From positions 764,501-828,500 of the forward strand of contig VWND01000010.1 in NCBI GenBank assembly GCA_009599575.1: DNA of 64,000 bases. The letters are read 5' to 3'. The stretch's first letter is position 1, and the number at the start of each line of letters is the position of its first letter. The translations under genes and the position numbers were made by a program. The notes beneath the pieces were generated by a model. That model was not told the origin of the DNA. It saw nothing but the letters and a program-made list of their open reading frames with translations, and ran no database searches. Source of the stretch: Blumeriella jaapii. Its lineage: Eukaryota; Ascomycota; Leotiomycetes; Helotiales; Drepanopezizaceae. This document shows positions 46,706-57,757 of this stretch, piece after piece.

Positions 46706-47033
46706 GTGGCTGCTTCCCGCGGAAACCTCGACATTACTTCAAAACCTGCTTCGCATAACGTCAGGACCAAAACAGAACACAACGGCGATGAACAAGAAAC
46801 TGTTCCAGGAGACCTCCAATTCAGAACTGAAACGGAGGCACCGTGCTTGCTCAAGGACTCGTTGCGGTACCTGGCGTATCCCGTCACCAATCTCGAGTAG
46901 TTCTCCATGCTCAAGAGCTTGCCCAAGAAGTACCTGAGCCTGCAAGACGTCAGAGAGAAGTTCTTCCTGCTCAAGCCACACTCGCACCTGCACTCGCGCC
47001 AGCTTCACCAGCCCGCTGCTCTAACTGAACGAT
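46706..47033 (+). pseudogene. Possible decayed coding segment, unrecognised
   Basis: One plus-strand frame runs from an ATG at 46706 to a stop at 47033 with a single internal TAG (46898-46900). After the TAG the codons end mostly in G or C (for example LKSLPKKYLSLQDVREKFF), as in the real genes here. A similar stretch in another frame lies at about 47085-47205 (RDNIFDLISVKLRRYTPDD). No family was recognised and no intron joins them cleanly. Weak call; it may be chance. Confidence 0.2.
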
Positions 47034-48918
47034 AAGCATTGCATGCACCACACGGTAGAAGAGCCATAGGCTATCGCCGCGAGTACCAACTCCAGAGACA
47101 ACATCTTCGACCTGATCTCGGTCAAGTTGAGACGGTACACGCCAGACGACGCCAACCTCAACACGATCGCAGCGTCGGCTTCCTCGTTCGCTGGAAAAAT
47201 CTGAAATATATCGACCGCTATAACCCAGGTGCTTTGAGGGTGCTTCAGCTTTCTTCGAGCGAGTATGGAACTCTGAAGCAAGGTTTGGGCAGGAACTTGA
47301 GACTCGGCGCGTGACCACTAAGAGATTATCGGGGTGGAGTCTCCGGATTTGAGGTCCGCTGGCGCCTTGTTGGTCTTAATAAGCACGACATTCATACTCC
47401 TGCAGCTTCGGTGCCCCAGCTCATTTTCGTCAATTTTCGATGTTCTAAGCAGGAACTGATGAAAGGCTCGAGATTGGAGGAGCGATGACCAATGGTAAGA
47501 GGCACCTAGTCCACCTTTGGATGGCCCTTCATCCGGACGTTTTCTCTTGACTTTCACAGAACTCCACAGAACAACAATCTTCTTCGACTTCGACTTACTT
47601 AGACCCAGTCAGTCACCCGATGTTATATACCATCCATTCTCAACCTCATTTCTCGAAAGGTATCTACGTTCTACCCACTGACATCAAAATTTCTACCAAG
47701 ATTTTGAATACTCTGCCGCAGGCTGCAACAACGATATTATACATAGGTTTGGGCCACCAGACTGGCAGGATGACCTCGACTGGAGACATTGCAGCCCGTT
47801 CAAGGACATGGGGAGTTGTGGACTCCGGCTCTCAAGTCATTGGCATTGGCAGAAGCAATATTCTCCGAGTCCCTTTTCGAGTTGCACCTCAAATAGCTTG
47901 CCCCCATAGTTCAAATATTGTTTTTTTTCGCAGAGTCAAATCAAAAAATTCCTTCCGAAATAATCTGGACGTTTGGTTGGAGCTTTACGTCACGGACGTC
48001 GGATTCCATAGGGCGGGTTACGGTATGATTAAGCGTTGTTTTCTTGCTCTTGCTCCTCGAAACAGAAATGTCAACCGAGATCAGCAAGGCGACCGTGTAG
48101 GCGAGAAGTAACTTTGTGGGATTTTTCGTTGCACAGTAGGGTGACGGGCCTTGCAACGTGATAGCGCGCTGAGGGGCATGCGTTCCCCGGCCACATATAA
48201 TCCCGCACCTTGTAATTTGGTAGAAAGCATACAAGAATTACAAAGAATTAACAGCACTAATTTTTTGTATAATACCCTTTTGATACCAACAGATGTTAAG
48301 TGCTACATTGTACAGCGAAACAGCGTGCTGAGCTCAGGGGTGGCAGCCACCAACAACGTGGATATTGCCGTGGCATTTGCTCAAGATTCGAAGAGTTAAA
48401 ATTGCCCCGTTTAATATCACGGCTATTTTGGATCATACGTCAAAGGAGATTTTGATAGTGCCTTGTGTCATATCATACCAAATATCCGCCTCGCATCAAA
48501 CTTATGTACAAGGTCTTTGTCTAATCCCACACAAAAACTATCTTTGTCTCTGATCTCTCCTGTTCTGGGGTTACATAAAGCGAAAATTAGCTCAACACGC
48601 CCCGGAACCCAGAGCGACCCGAATCGGAAAGAATCGAGCCAAGCACATTCTCTCTCCCAACCGCGCTGGATTCCACAAGGTCTCAGTCAATCTCTGAATC
48701 ATCTGAAACACCTCACCCGCAGACCACAGGCCGTCTCTCTCACTAGAGAGGCTATCCGAATGCCACAGCGTCCCCTCCTTCCTGTGCCACTTCTCAGAGC
48801 ACTCGCCGCTACCCCTCAAGATCTTCCCGAGGCCATGATGGCCGCACCCGAGCCGCTCAGCGCGCAAAGCCCTCGGCCGATGCGGGCCCGGGTGACGGTG
48901 GGCGCCTGGGCGCCTGGG

Positions 48919-49221
48919 CTAGGGCAGCGGACCGTCATCGTCATCGCTCGAGTCGAAGCTGCCCTCGCGATATCTCTCTGCCTTTCTCTGGCTTGGGTGT
49001 TTGCAGCGACTTCTCGGCCCGGCGGTGGGCGGCTTCCTTCCCGTCTCCTGCTGTGCGACCGAACTCGGACTCGCACGCGTGCTTCGTTTCGTTTTTTCGA
49101 CGCGGCTTTCGGCTCGGCTTCGGCCTGGTCTCCTGGCGTCTTGGTCGTGGTGATGTTTTCTCGCGCCCTTTGCGGTCGCGGTTGGTTTTCGCTCGTGCGG
49201 TTTGGGTCCGAGCCGAGTCAT
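48919..49221 (-). CDS. Possible small basic protein with acidic C-terminus, hypothetical
   Basis: A 100-codon frame encodes an Arg/Lys/Pro-rich, low-complexity protein ending in SFDSSDDDDGPLP and a stop. A possible 3' splice site (TTCAAG) directly precedes the ATG, so it could be the last exon of a longer gene, but no upstream exon was found. The opposite strand is also open here because of high GC, so coding status is doubtful. No domain recognised. Confidence 0.25.
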   Translation of the reverse strand: MTRLGPKPHERKPTATAKGARKHHHDQDARRPGRSRAESRVEKTKRSTRASPSSVAQQETGRKPPTAGPRSRCKHPSQRKAERYREGSFDSSDDDDGPLP

Positions 49222-49740
49222 CTTGAAGCGATATGCGGTTAGGGAGGATCGCTTGTGCGCTATTCTCCTGAGATCTTACGGGGGGTATGCGTGTGTGCTG
49301 TTGAGGAGAGTACGAGTTGATGCGGCGCTCTTGAACAAGTACCGATGGGCACAAATGTAGTACATACTGTAACACAGATGCTTCCCCACTCTTTTCCCTC
49401 TTGGTCTCCAAACAGTGCTTTTTGGCAGCGGTTTAGCGGCATCAAATATGCAGGAGAATCGGCAAAGAAGAGCACCTCGACTGTCCAGGGCAATCAGCCC
49501 GAACGTCATGCTCCGAATCCGGGTGTTGTTGTTGTGTTGACTTCGCTTAACCAAACCCAGCCCTTCCGATCCGGTCACGTTTCAAAGCCGGCACACCTTC
49601 GGCTCCCGACACAGTCCCGCCTTCCTCCGTCCCGGTGCCCCTCCTACCCCACTTCCGAAAACTTTTTTTGTGCAACATAATACCACCCCCCGCTCGCCGT
49701 CCACAAAATTCGTAGCAAAACACCAAATGCTCGCTCGTAT

Positions 49741-49842
49741 GGTGGTGTGGTGTAATGGTAGCACGTGACGTTGTGGTTTTCTCTCCTTTCGAGAATTCTA
49801 CGCTGACCCGTTTCAATCTGGGTTCGATTCCCAGCACCGCCA
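49741..49842 (+). tRNA. tRNA-His (GTG) with a 31-nt intron
   Basis: The acceptor stem GGTGGTG pairs with CACCGCC (one G-T). The D arm reads GTGTAATGGTAGCAC, the T arm CTGGG-TTCGATT-CCCAG, and the discriminator is A. The anticodon stem GACG/CGTT encloses TTGTGG..C, giving anticodon GTG at 49773-49775. An intron of about 31 nt (49777-49807) sits one base after the anticodon, the standard place for nuclear tRNA introns. An A discriminator agrees with fungal tRNA-His. The anticodon stem has one G-T pair and a mismatch at its top pair, so the isotype is probable rather than certain. Confidence 0.75.
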
Positions 49843-50468
49843 AGATAGACGTCTTGGATTGGAAGTCAGGTGGTTTGAATCCACTGAGTTTGGTCGCGAT
49901 GAAAATTTTTGTGATTTTTTTTTGGCTCAAGAACACAGAAATTCTGGGTTTTTTTTGTTCCTCTTTCTTTTTGCTCTTTTGTCTATTTTTTGGTGGCGCT
50001 AAGTCCCGTGTACCGGGGGTGGGGTTACACCTCGTTCCTTTCTAATTAGCAACGACTGGCCAAGCAAGACAGGACTGTTGATATCAGGTCACTTGGTTAA
50101 TGAAAGCTTTGCAGAGGATGAGTTCTTTCATAAAAAGTAATACGGATACTCGGCAACAAGAAACCGGGACTTTGGGGAGAATCAGTGTCCTGAATACATT
50201 CATTACATTATCAATTCATCAATTATCGTCGAACACCACCTGACCCCAAGGCCATTCCCGCTTCCTATTACATCTTCATGCTTGCCAAGTGTTCTTCCAT
50301 GTAACCCTCCCAAAACTCCTTACATAACCCCTTCCAATTCATGAAACCATGTCATCGTGGACAACTGAGGACTCGCTCCGTGCTCATTTTCAGCCTCGCG
50401 GAGGCCGATATCTCGGACTTGCCAGATGCAGCACTACCAATAAGACCCCCCCTTCCCTCTCTCCCTAC
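49843..50468. other. Intergenic region between tRNA and permease
   Basis: The first about 60 bp after the tRNA contain a T-arm-like sequence (GGTGGTTTGAATCCACT, about 49868-49884) without the rest of a tRNA. T-rich runs (49913-49990) could serve as RNA polymerase III terminators. No gene seen. Confidence 0.4.
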
Positions 50469-52729
50469 TTAAAAAAAGAGGTAATACATCCGCTTATGAA
50501 AAGGCAGAGCTGCTATTCTTTCCTTTTCGGCACGAAGAGCTAACCAGTCGATATGTCTCCGTCCGGTATCCAAGTCGATGGTGTCAAGCGTCAGCCACAA
50601 GGGCTTCTTCCAGAAATACCCACAGATGGCGAAGAAGATGACGACGGGCAAGGCAAGCATGGCCTTGAAGAAGTCCTCTGCGGTCCCGAGCTTGCCACCT
50701 TTGCTGAGAGGATACAGAGCGACGTAACCCTGAAATGAACCGGTCAGTAAAACATAAAAATTGATGAAGTAGATGGGTAAGGAACGTAGTGCACTACTCA
50801 CCTGAGCCAGCAGAACAGCAAAGATCAAGACCAGCGCCACGACACTCCCCGCAACCCCGAAGAAGGCCTGGAACGGGATCTCATTTAACGTGTGGCCCTG
50901 GTGCCTCCACGCGGCGCGGAAGCGGATGTGCGCCACGCAGATGCTCGCCCACGTGAACAGGACGGTGAGGCCGGAGAGGGCGAGCAGCCAGTCGAAGATG
51001 GTCTTACCGCTGGAAGCCACGTTGATGTAGGCGATGGGGCCGCAGAGGATGAGGGCCACGACGGCGGCGAGGGGCCGCCCGGATTTGTCGATGTACGAGA
51101 AGATCTGGGGCGCGTAGCCTTGCTCCGAAAGAGCGCATAGGGTGCGCGAGCCGCCGTAGACACCGGCCATGCCGACGGAGATCACGGAGACGAGGATCAC
51201 GGCGTTCATGACTGAGAAGATTTAGCATGGTATGACTTTGGGATTGAGGAGGGGGGAGAATACGTACAGTGGTTGAAGCCGTTCAGACCAGCGTCTTGTC
51301 CGATGATAACAAACGGACTCGACTTGGAGTCGTTAGGATTGGCTGAGCCGATCAACCGTGGATCATTTGCGCTGAGTTTTGTTAGCTGATGCTCAGCCCA
51401 AGGTGACGTGGATCTTACCTGACCAAGAGTCCGACGAAGAACAAGCCTACAATGTAGAACAAGACTATACGGTAGAAGACCTGCTTGATAGCACTAGGCA
51501 GAGCCCTGAATAGTTTGTTAGTAGCGATGTCAGGGCCTGCCTCGTAAAGTCTGGGGTCCCTTCCAGGGAAGGTGGGAAGGCTACTGACTTTGCAGGATTT
51601 GCAGATTCGGCCGCAGCGAGACCAACCAGCTCTGTCCCCGAGAACGAGAAAGCTGCCGTGACGAATACAGAGCAGACGCCTTTGAACCCGTTCTTGAACG
51701 GACCCCCTTCTTCATGCCAGAGGCGAGCACCCCAATATTCGCTATACAAGCCGTTTGAAGGCCCACCTCCGCAAACTGTACACCTGTTAGACTAGAGGAG
51801 ATTTGCAGAGACATTGGAAAGAAACTCACCGAGAACCAAAGCAATGATCATGAAAATTGCGATCGCGGATAGTTTCAGGCAAGCCGCCCAGAACTCCGAC
51901 TCGGCATAACCAAGCGTACCAAAGACATTGAGCAGAATGACGACGAAATAGAAAATGCTGATGAACACAGCCGGGTTGGTCGAGGTGTTCCAGTAGCTGG
52001 CCGTCACGCTGGCGATAACAAGCTCGAGAGGCAGCACCACTGCCCACTGGAAGACATAGTTCCAGCCGGTGGCAAAGCCCAGCGAAGGATCAACAAACCG
52101 AGACGTGTATGTGTAAAAGCCTCCTGAGACTGGGTACATCACGGCAAGTTCCCCGAGAGCTTGCACTGTGAGACGGAGTTAGCCATACTTGCGTCAATCA
52201 TAAAAGTGATTCTGGACGCAGTGCTTCGCTTACCGACGGTGAAGGTCAAGATGGCAACAATCAGAAAAGTAACGAGCATAGCGCCAGGGCCCTACAGATT
52301 TGTGAATGGAATGTTCTGAGACGAGACTGGTATGCTCTGTTCCAGTAGTAAGGATAGAAAACCTACACCATTGGCCAAAGCCTTTCCCGATCCTACGAAC
52401 AAACCAGCCCCGACCGCACCTCCAGCTGCAATCATGCTCAAATGACGGGGTTTCATGGTCTGGTTGAGCGTATTTTCGCCAGGCGCTGTTGTTCTTCTCT
52501 GGAACGACTCTACCGTACAGCCGTTCCTGGTCCAAAAACCGAGGCTCGAGTTTTGCACAGCATCGTCGTTAGGTTTGTGATCGGGGTGTGTTGACCCATT
52601 CTCGAGAGCAGAGCTATTGCCATTGCTACTAGAGCGTGAATGAGTGGGGACTGATTCTTTCTCTGTCTCGTGGAGGGGTACGGGTGCCGACGTAGATACT
52701 GGAGCGGATCTTCGTTTGAAGAAAGCCAT
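50469..52729 (-). CDS. Amino-acid permease, YAT family (general amino-acid permease type)
   Basis: Proton-coupled amino-acid uptake at the plasma membrane. Eight exons (minus): 52729-52367, 52291-52234, 52165-51830, 51775-51589, 51505-51419, 51371-51268, 51211-50802 and 50729-50469; all phases fit, giving 601 residues. Introns are 47-83 nt. A cytosolic serine-rich N-terminus (about 1-85) precedes TM1. Family motifs: LNQTMKPRHLSMIAAGGAVGAG, FVGSGKALANGGPGAM, QALGELAVMYPVSGGFYTY, FVDPSLGFATGWNY, FSFSGTELVGLAAAES, SVGMAGVYGGSRTLCAL and ASSGKTIFDWLL. The C-terminus is a short cytosolic tail ending LPFHKRMYYLFF. Substrate range cannot be read from sequence. Unlike the permease at 43.5-45.4 kb, this one is intact and from a different APC subfamily. 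Confidence 0.93.
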
Positions 52730-53862
52730 GATGACTTTGATGTTGATGAGTGTGTGAGGAAGAGAATATCAGATACGATGTCCACACTCCGGATGGTAAA
52801 TGGGAATCTCCGCTTTATAACAGCTCGTCATGGATTTGTGGGCTTAGCTTGGGTCCTTGACGTATTCCTGACGTGATTGCTTTCATGTGGTCATCTATAT
52901 CACTGCGGAAAAGGCGGATACAGCCTAGAGAAAATGCGGAGAACGGTTCTATAAGTGAGATAAGATGATTGGCAGTTGAAATGACAGGTGTGGTCTGTTG
53001 GACTAATGAACTGTAGAAGGCCCACAGGCGTGTCTGAGTCTCGATGAAGAGCATTTGAACCAGACCAACCAACCGCAAGTCGCAAAATCAAAACCACAGA
53101 ATGCAAACCTGGAGATATACGAGCTCGTACGAAAGTTTCAATCAAAAACCGTTGTGGGAGTTCCCCAGGTCAATTTATCAGCAATTCAATAGCGACTCGT
53201 GATAGGAGAATCCTCAACTACTAAGTGTAGTATAGACTGTCAAATGACTGGTGTGGCAGGCTCCACTGGTAGGCCTCTGTGGAGCACATCATAGCCGAGG
53301 GTGATAATGTGGTCTAGGCATGTTCTAGGTTAAAGCTTCCCCAGACTTGTTCCTCGGGCTATTAGTAGTGTATAGTGTGGATGAAAAGCAGGTCCATTAG
53401 AACGTTGATTCGTCGAGTTGCGTTTGCCCCAGAATTGGTACTTGATCTTACCAGAAACATGACCTTACCAAATGACAATGAGAGCGTTGGCGATGAGCGG
53501 CTGTCTAGACAAGCCTTAAGACTTAAAAGGTCAGCAAGCGACGCATCTGCGTCTCGTAGTATGCTAGCAAGACCCCGCCCTCGGAAGGTCCATCATTCCA
53601 AGATTCTGAGCAGCAATCCGGGGCTTTTGTTTTGCGCTCGTCGACCTATCTTTGGTTTCGATTACTGGGATCCACGAAAGCCTGGAATCCGACAAGGGTT
53701 GATCGTAGAGCTAGGGCTGGTAACTGATTCGTGGAGTATGCCAGCTTTCATGAGGGCTTGTCAGGTCTTGCTGAATTTCAGCCTCCAGAGTCCAGTATTT
53801 GCGCGACCCTGTCTTTACTGGATTCACGGACGTGAGGCCATTGCCTGATTTCCAGTCGATAA
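52730..53862. other. Intergenic region, 1.1 kb
   Basis: Upstream of the permease and downstream of CFD1. A 157-codon plus-strand ORF (53375-53848) shows no domain. Nothing else noted. Confidence 0.4.
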
Positions 53863-54844
53863 TCAAGCGGCTTGTTCCCCCGCAGCTCTGAGCTCTACTG
53901 CTGCGATCACGTCCTTAGTGATGCCCTCGAATATTGGGCATAAAGAACAGTCTTTGTACTTCTCCACCAGCCTCCCTGGTACCTTGACGTAACTTGTGTC
54001 GTTCTCATTTTCGCTGCTTCCGATATTTCTTCCGTTGACTTCCGTGCCCACGGGGTACACTGGCTTCTTTCCAGTTTCGACCAGCATAACAAACTGCGGG
54101 TCGATGGGAACCCGTGCCAGGAATCTGACACCGAACTCCTGTGCCATGACTTCGCCGCCCCCCTTGCTGAAGACATGCGTGCACTCGGAGCAATTTGGAC
54201 ACACGAAGCCGCTCATATTCTCGACGACTCCGATGACATGGATGCCGGTCTTTACACAAAAGTTCAACTCCTTCTTGACGTCCGCCGTGGCAATGGCCTG
54301 TGGTGTTGTTACCACCACTGCGCCGGCAACCTGTCCCGGGCGCGCAGTCTTGAGCAGAGTTTCTGCAAGTGAGATGTGCTCGTCTGACGTTCCCGGCGGG
54401 GTGTCGATCAGTAGATAGTCGATCTCGCCCCAAAGCACCTCTGATAGAAACTGCCGCACCATGGCCGTCTTCTTCGGGCCTCTCCACACTACCGCATCGC
54501 CCCTCTCTCTGAGCAGGAAGCCGAGACTCATGCAAGACAGCGCGCCGACGCCTGCGGCGAGGTTCTCCTCGTGCACAGGGACCGGTATCCAGCCTCCAGG
54601 CGCTTGCGTGACTTTCGCGGACTCTATGCCGAACAGTCGAGGGATGGAGGGCCCGGTAAGATCAATGTCGAGGATCCCGACCGAATGTCCGGCGAGGGAG
54701 AGCGAGAGGGCGAGTTGTGTTGTGATGGAGGACTTTCCCACGCCACCTTTGCCCGAGAGGACCTGCCACTTTGATTGAGAGGTGAAGATCGTGGAGGAGG
54801 GATTTGCTTACGAGGACGATGTGATTGACTTTGTCGAGAGACAT
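53863..54844 (-). CDS. CFD1: Cytosolic Fe-S cluster assembly factor, Mrp/NBP35 P-loop ATPase (CFD1/NUBP2)
   Basis: Scaffold ATPase of the cytosolic iron-sulfur assembly (CIA) pathway, working as a complex with Nbp35 to build and pass on 4Fe-4S clusters. Exons (minus): 54844-54812 (33 nt) and 54762-53863, with one 49-nt intron; 310 residues. The deviant Walker A is [11 protein letters not shown] (residues 13-23), split from the first 11 residues by the intron. Later motifs: [29 protein letters not shown], and the cluster-binding C199-P-N-C202 in [10 protein letters not shown]. It lacks the N-terminal four-cysteine extension of NBP35, which identifies it as CFD1. Conserved and intact. Confidence 0.94.
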
Positions 54845-55234
54845 GATGCGATCTTGATCGGTCGAGCAAGTGAGGTACGGTCAAGGACGAGGAGCTTGTA
54901 CTGTACAGAACTGGACTTTCCACCGCAGTCTTGGTGGAACTTACGCTTGGCGTGGTTGATAATCTTTAAACCCGAAAATTCTTAAATCCTTATCGATAAG
55001 GTAAGCGGGAAATCGACTTTACTGTAAATACTTTATACTTAGCGCTAACGCCAGCAGCTTCTTGAGATCTGCAACTATCAGCATCTCGCATCGTTGACAT
55101 CTCGCATCATCGACATCACCCAACCCCCCCCCCCCCCCCCCCCCCCCCCCAAGGGAACGATGCCACCCTTTCACTGCTCTTCTTAACTCGCATCAACATG
55201 AGAGTCTCTGCGAGCGAGCGCCTATCGATACGCT
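54845..55234. other. Divergent promoter region between CFD1 and the DPW-motif gene
   Basis: 390 bp between head-to-head genes. Contains TACTGTACAGAA (about 54896-54910), a TTATCGATAA palindrome (about 54991-55000) and a 27-nt poly-C tract (55124-55150). Short GCATC/GACATC repeats lie at 55081-55117. Confidence 0.5.
55124..55150. repeat. Poly-C tract, 27 nt
   Basis: An uninterrupted run of 27 C, 84 bp upstream of the start of the next gene. Length in homopolymers is error-prone in sequencing, so the exact count is uncertain. Confidence 0.95.
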
Positions 55235-57757
55235 ATGGACGATCCATGGGGCTCGCCATGGGCAGACGAAGTACAGTTACCCGCCCCAACTAAGGCGAAG
55301 GAGGACAGTGTGCCCCGACCAGCGACGCTCGGTCGACTGTCACCATTGACATCAGCTGGCCAACCGAACTCGCCATGGGCAAGCGGCCACGATGGTGGCT
55401 TTGGAGGCTGGACGCCGCTCCCTGAGGTTGTCGGCATCGTTGAGGGAACGGCGGGCGCTTGGAAAGGGCAGTCTGCGGAATCCGGGGCTTCACCTCAGGA
55501 CCATGCAATGGCATTGTCTGCTGGTTGGGGTAGCCGCTCGGTCTCAGAGGCTGGGGAGCCTTCGAGCCTTGCGCCTGGTCTTCTCCCGAGGCCTCCAGAA
55601 CCTGCGCGACAGCTTCCTCCGGATCCATGGGCATTGGACGTACCTAGCGGCGTCGGCAAGGAAGAGGCAATCAATGGAGATCAAGAGCGCATACAGAAAG
55701 GCGATGGCACTTGTGTCGACTCTGGAGCAGCTGGCGCGGCTCAGACAGCAAAGGAGGAAATACCGTTGTCCCTAAGCGAAACCCCGTTGCCTGTACCAGA
55801 TCACACACCGAGCACAACAATACATGTCACTGAAGCTGGCGAGCAGACTTCCGTGCAGGCAATACCTGCAGTGCTAATGTCTGAGAATCGGGAAAGTGAT
55901 CCGGTGTCAAGGCCGTCTTCCTCGCCCTCGGAACGCAGCCGCCACGATGAGCTACCTCCCGAGTCGCCACGAACTTCTTTGGATGAGGATCCAAAGCTTT
56001 CAAGGCAACAGGTATCACGAAAGGTATCTACGAAGATCCAGGGACTGGTGGAGCATTTCGATGGGCTTGCCAAACAAGAATTGTGCGAGCAAGCACGTCC
56101 TCAGACTAGCGGTGGTCAGAAAATGTATCGACAAGCCAATGAGAAAGACAGCTGTGAGAACGTTGAAGACATTGATTCGGGGGAGTTTGGGGAGTTTGAA
56201 GAAGGCGGGTCTGACAACGAGGACGCCCTCAAAGAAGATCCTAGACTTGATGGTGGTCATGATCAAAGGAACGACCGCTCGGAATCGCTACTTGATCCAT
56301 CTATCGACAGAATTCCGGCCAAAATATACGGGCCGGTCGCATTTACGATGGAAACTGCGAAACTAGAAGACATGTTTTCTAGCGACATTCCTGACACCAC
56401 AAGTGAGAGAATATTCGTACCAGACTCGATCCCGTTCGATTCATTTGGTTCTACGGAAGAACGAAAAACCTGGTATAGAATCTCGAGGTACGGCACTATG
56501 CGGAAACACAATTCTGGCAACGACGATAATTATGTCCGAGCAACCTGGAAGCAATCCAAGGTACGGGATGAGACTCTGGAAATTGTCTCTAGGTGGATAG
56601 AGGAAGATAGAATGAGCGGCCGTGTCGGTTCAGGTGGTGGACGTCAGGGCAGTTCCAAGTTTGGGTGGAATGACTCGAAGGCGTCAGGAGTGCCTCTTGC
56701 ACTTGCATTTGCGAGGAACGGAAGACAGAAATCGGTCGCAGCTCCCGCTACAGTTGATGCAGTGCCCGATGTTCCCCGAGAATGGCCAAAGAGATCAGCG
56801 AGAGAACGCTCGACGTCAAGACCACTTGAGTCGCGGCGGAAGAGCTCGGACAAGTCTGTTTGGGCCTCGGACGAAGCCAAAGATACTACCATTTCTGTGA
56901 CGCCAGTGGCAAACTTCGGGTGGAATTCGACCTTCGCAGATCAGGACTCGCTGGCATCCGAGAAGAAACCGCCTGAAGTCGTGTCGAACTTTGAACCACT
57001 ATCCCAGCCGTTATCAACGTCCCGCAAGTCGAGGTTATCTCAAGAATGGTTTTCCAATGCCACCGAGCCAAGTTCCGTTGAGTCGACCCCGGCGCCCGTG
57101 ATTCCAGCCTCGACTCAGCCTATTCCTCCTGTGATACAGAAGACTAACACCCTGTCTGGCCTTCCCAGTACAGACCTACAGGACGGATGGGGTGAGATGA
57201 TCTCATCCTCAGTCACTCAGAACTTACCAGCCTTCCCACCTCCGAAAGCATTGCAGCACAAGAAGTCCCGAAGCTTTGGAGAACTAGATAGCGATGCGTC
57301 CCGCATATCGCATGCATCTGAGGAACCAGTAGACCAATTCCAGTCTAAATCAATTCGTCGCACAATGACTGATTTCAACCAACCTCTTATTCCCCAAGTT
57401 TTGGCCACTTCTTCAACAAAACCCCAGGTTTCATCTGACGCCAAAAAATCCGCAGTCGCTCCAATTGAAATGTCTCCATCGCCAGTCCAGTCAAGGCCAG
57501 CCGTTTCAAACACCGCAGTCTCATATGATCCATGGGCATCCGCTGATTTTTCTTTCTTCGAAAAGCCTGCTCCAGCACCTAAGCCATTGCCGTCTCTTGT
57601 TAACAAAGTGACGACCCCGAAAGCTTCGGAACTCGGCAATCCTCTTCCCATAGCCACCCAGGGGAGCCAGAGGTCCCGGGAAGAAATAGAGCAGGATAGA
57701 GTTGTCGAGGCTGTCGTAAAAGGGCTTCCGAATCTGTCGTACATGCTCAGGAAATAA
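55235..57757 (+). CDS. Large disordered protein with DPW/SPW motifs, function unknown
   Basis: A single uninterrupted 840-codon frame; no introns needed. I do not recognise an enzyme or domain. The N-terminus starts MDDPWGSPWAD. Tryptophan motifs recur: DPW at 3-5, 130-132 and 765-767, SPW at 7-9 and 46-48, FGGW, and two FGWN. Most of the protein is low-complexity, rich in S, P, E and D, with an acidic patch around residues 310-330 (EFGEFEEGGSDNED). A central conserved-looking block (about 390-465: SERIFVPDSIPFDSF, ERKTWYRISRYGTMRKHN, SRWIEEDRM) and the C-terminus (VVKGLPNLSYMLRK) look structured. DPW/DPF peptides bind clathrin-adaptor appendages in endocytic proteins, so a trafficking adaptor role is a hypothesis only. 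Divergent from CFD1. Confidence 0.85.
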   Translation: MDDPWGSPWADEVQLPAPTKAKEDSVPRPATLGRLSPLTSAGQPNSPWASGHDGGFGGWTPLPEVVGIVEGTAGAWKGQSAESGASPQDHAMALSAGWGSRSVSEAGEPSSLAPGLLPRPPEPARQLPPDPWALDVPSGVGKEEAINGDQERIQKGDGTCVDSGAAGAAQTAKEEIPLSLSETPLPVPDHTPSTTIHVTEAGEQTSVQAIPAVLMSENRESDPVSRPSSSPSERSRHDELPPESPRTSLDEDPKLSRQQVSRKVSTKIQGLVEHFDGLAKQELCEQARPQTSGGQKMYRQANEKDSCENVEDIDSGEFGEFEEGGSDNEDALKEDPRLDGGHDQRNDRSESLLDPSIDRIPAKIYGPVAFTMETAKLEDMFSSDIPDTTSERIFVPDSIPFDSFGSTEERKTWYRISRYGTMRKHNSGNDDNYVRATWKQSKVRDETLEIVSRWIEEDRMSGRVGSGGGRQGSSKFGWNDSKASGVPLALAFARNGRQKSVAAPATVDAVPDVPREWPKRSARERSTSRPLESRRKSSDKSVWASDEAKDTTISVTPVANFGWNSTFADQDSLASEKKPPEVVSNFEPLSQPLSTSRKSRLSQEWFSNATEPSSVESTPAPVIPASTQPIPPVIQKTNTLSGLPSTDLQDGWGEMISSSVTQNLPAFPPPKALQHKKSRSFGELDSDASRISHASEEPVDQFQSKSIRRTMTDFNQPLIPQVLATSSTKPQVSSDAKKSAVAPIEMSPSPVQSRPAVSNTAVSYDPWASADFSFFEKPAPAPKPLPSLVNKVTTPKASELGNPLPIATQGSQRSREEIEQDRVVEAVVKGLPNLSYMLRK

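Larger units (their letters stand above)
45361..49740. other. 4.4-kb gene-poor region
   Basis: No gene with a recognised domain. It contains a perfect hairpin (45886-45921), a stretch with coding-like GC3 and broken frames (about 46706-47220), and a locally GC-rich segment with ORFs on both strands (about 48840-49220). Everything else is short ORFs without domains. Confidence 0.4.

Noticed and set aside
48463..49242. 259-codon plus ORF
   Set aside because: Low-complexity, opposite to an equally open minus frame in a GC-rich patch; no domain.
53375..53848. 157-codon plus ORF between permease and CFD1
   Set aside because: No domain, no splice context, and codon choice unlike neighbouring genes.
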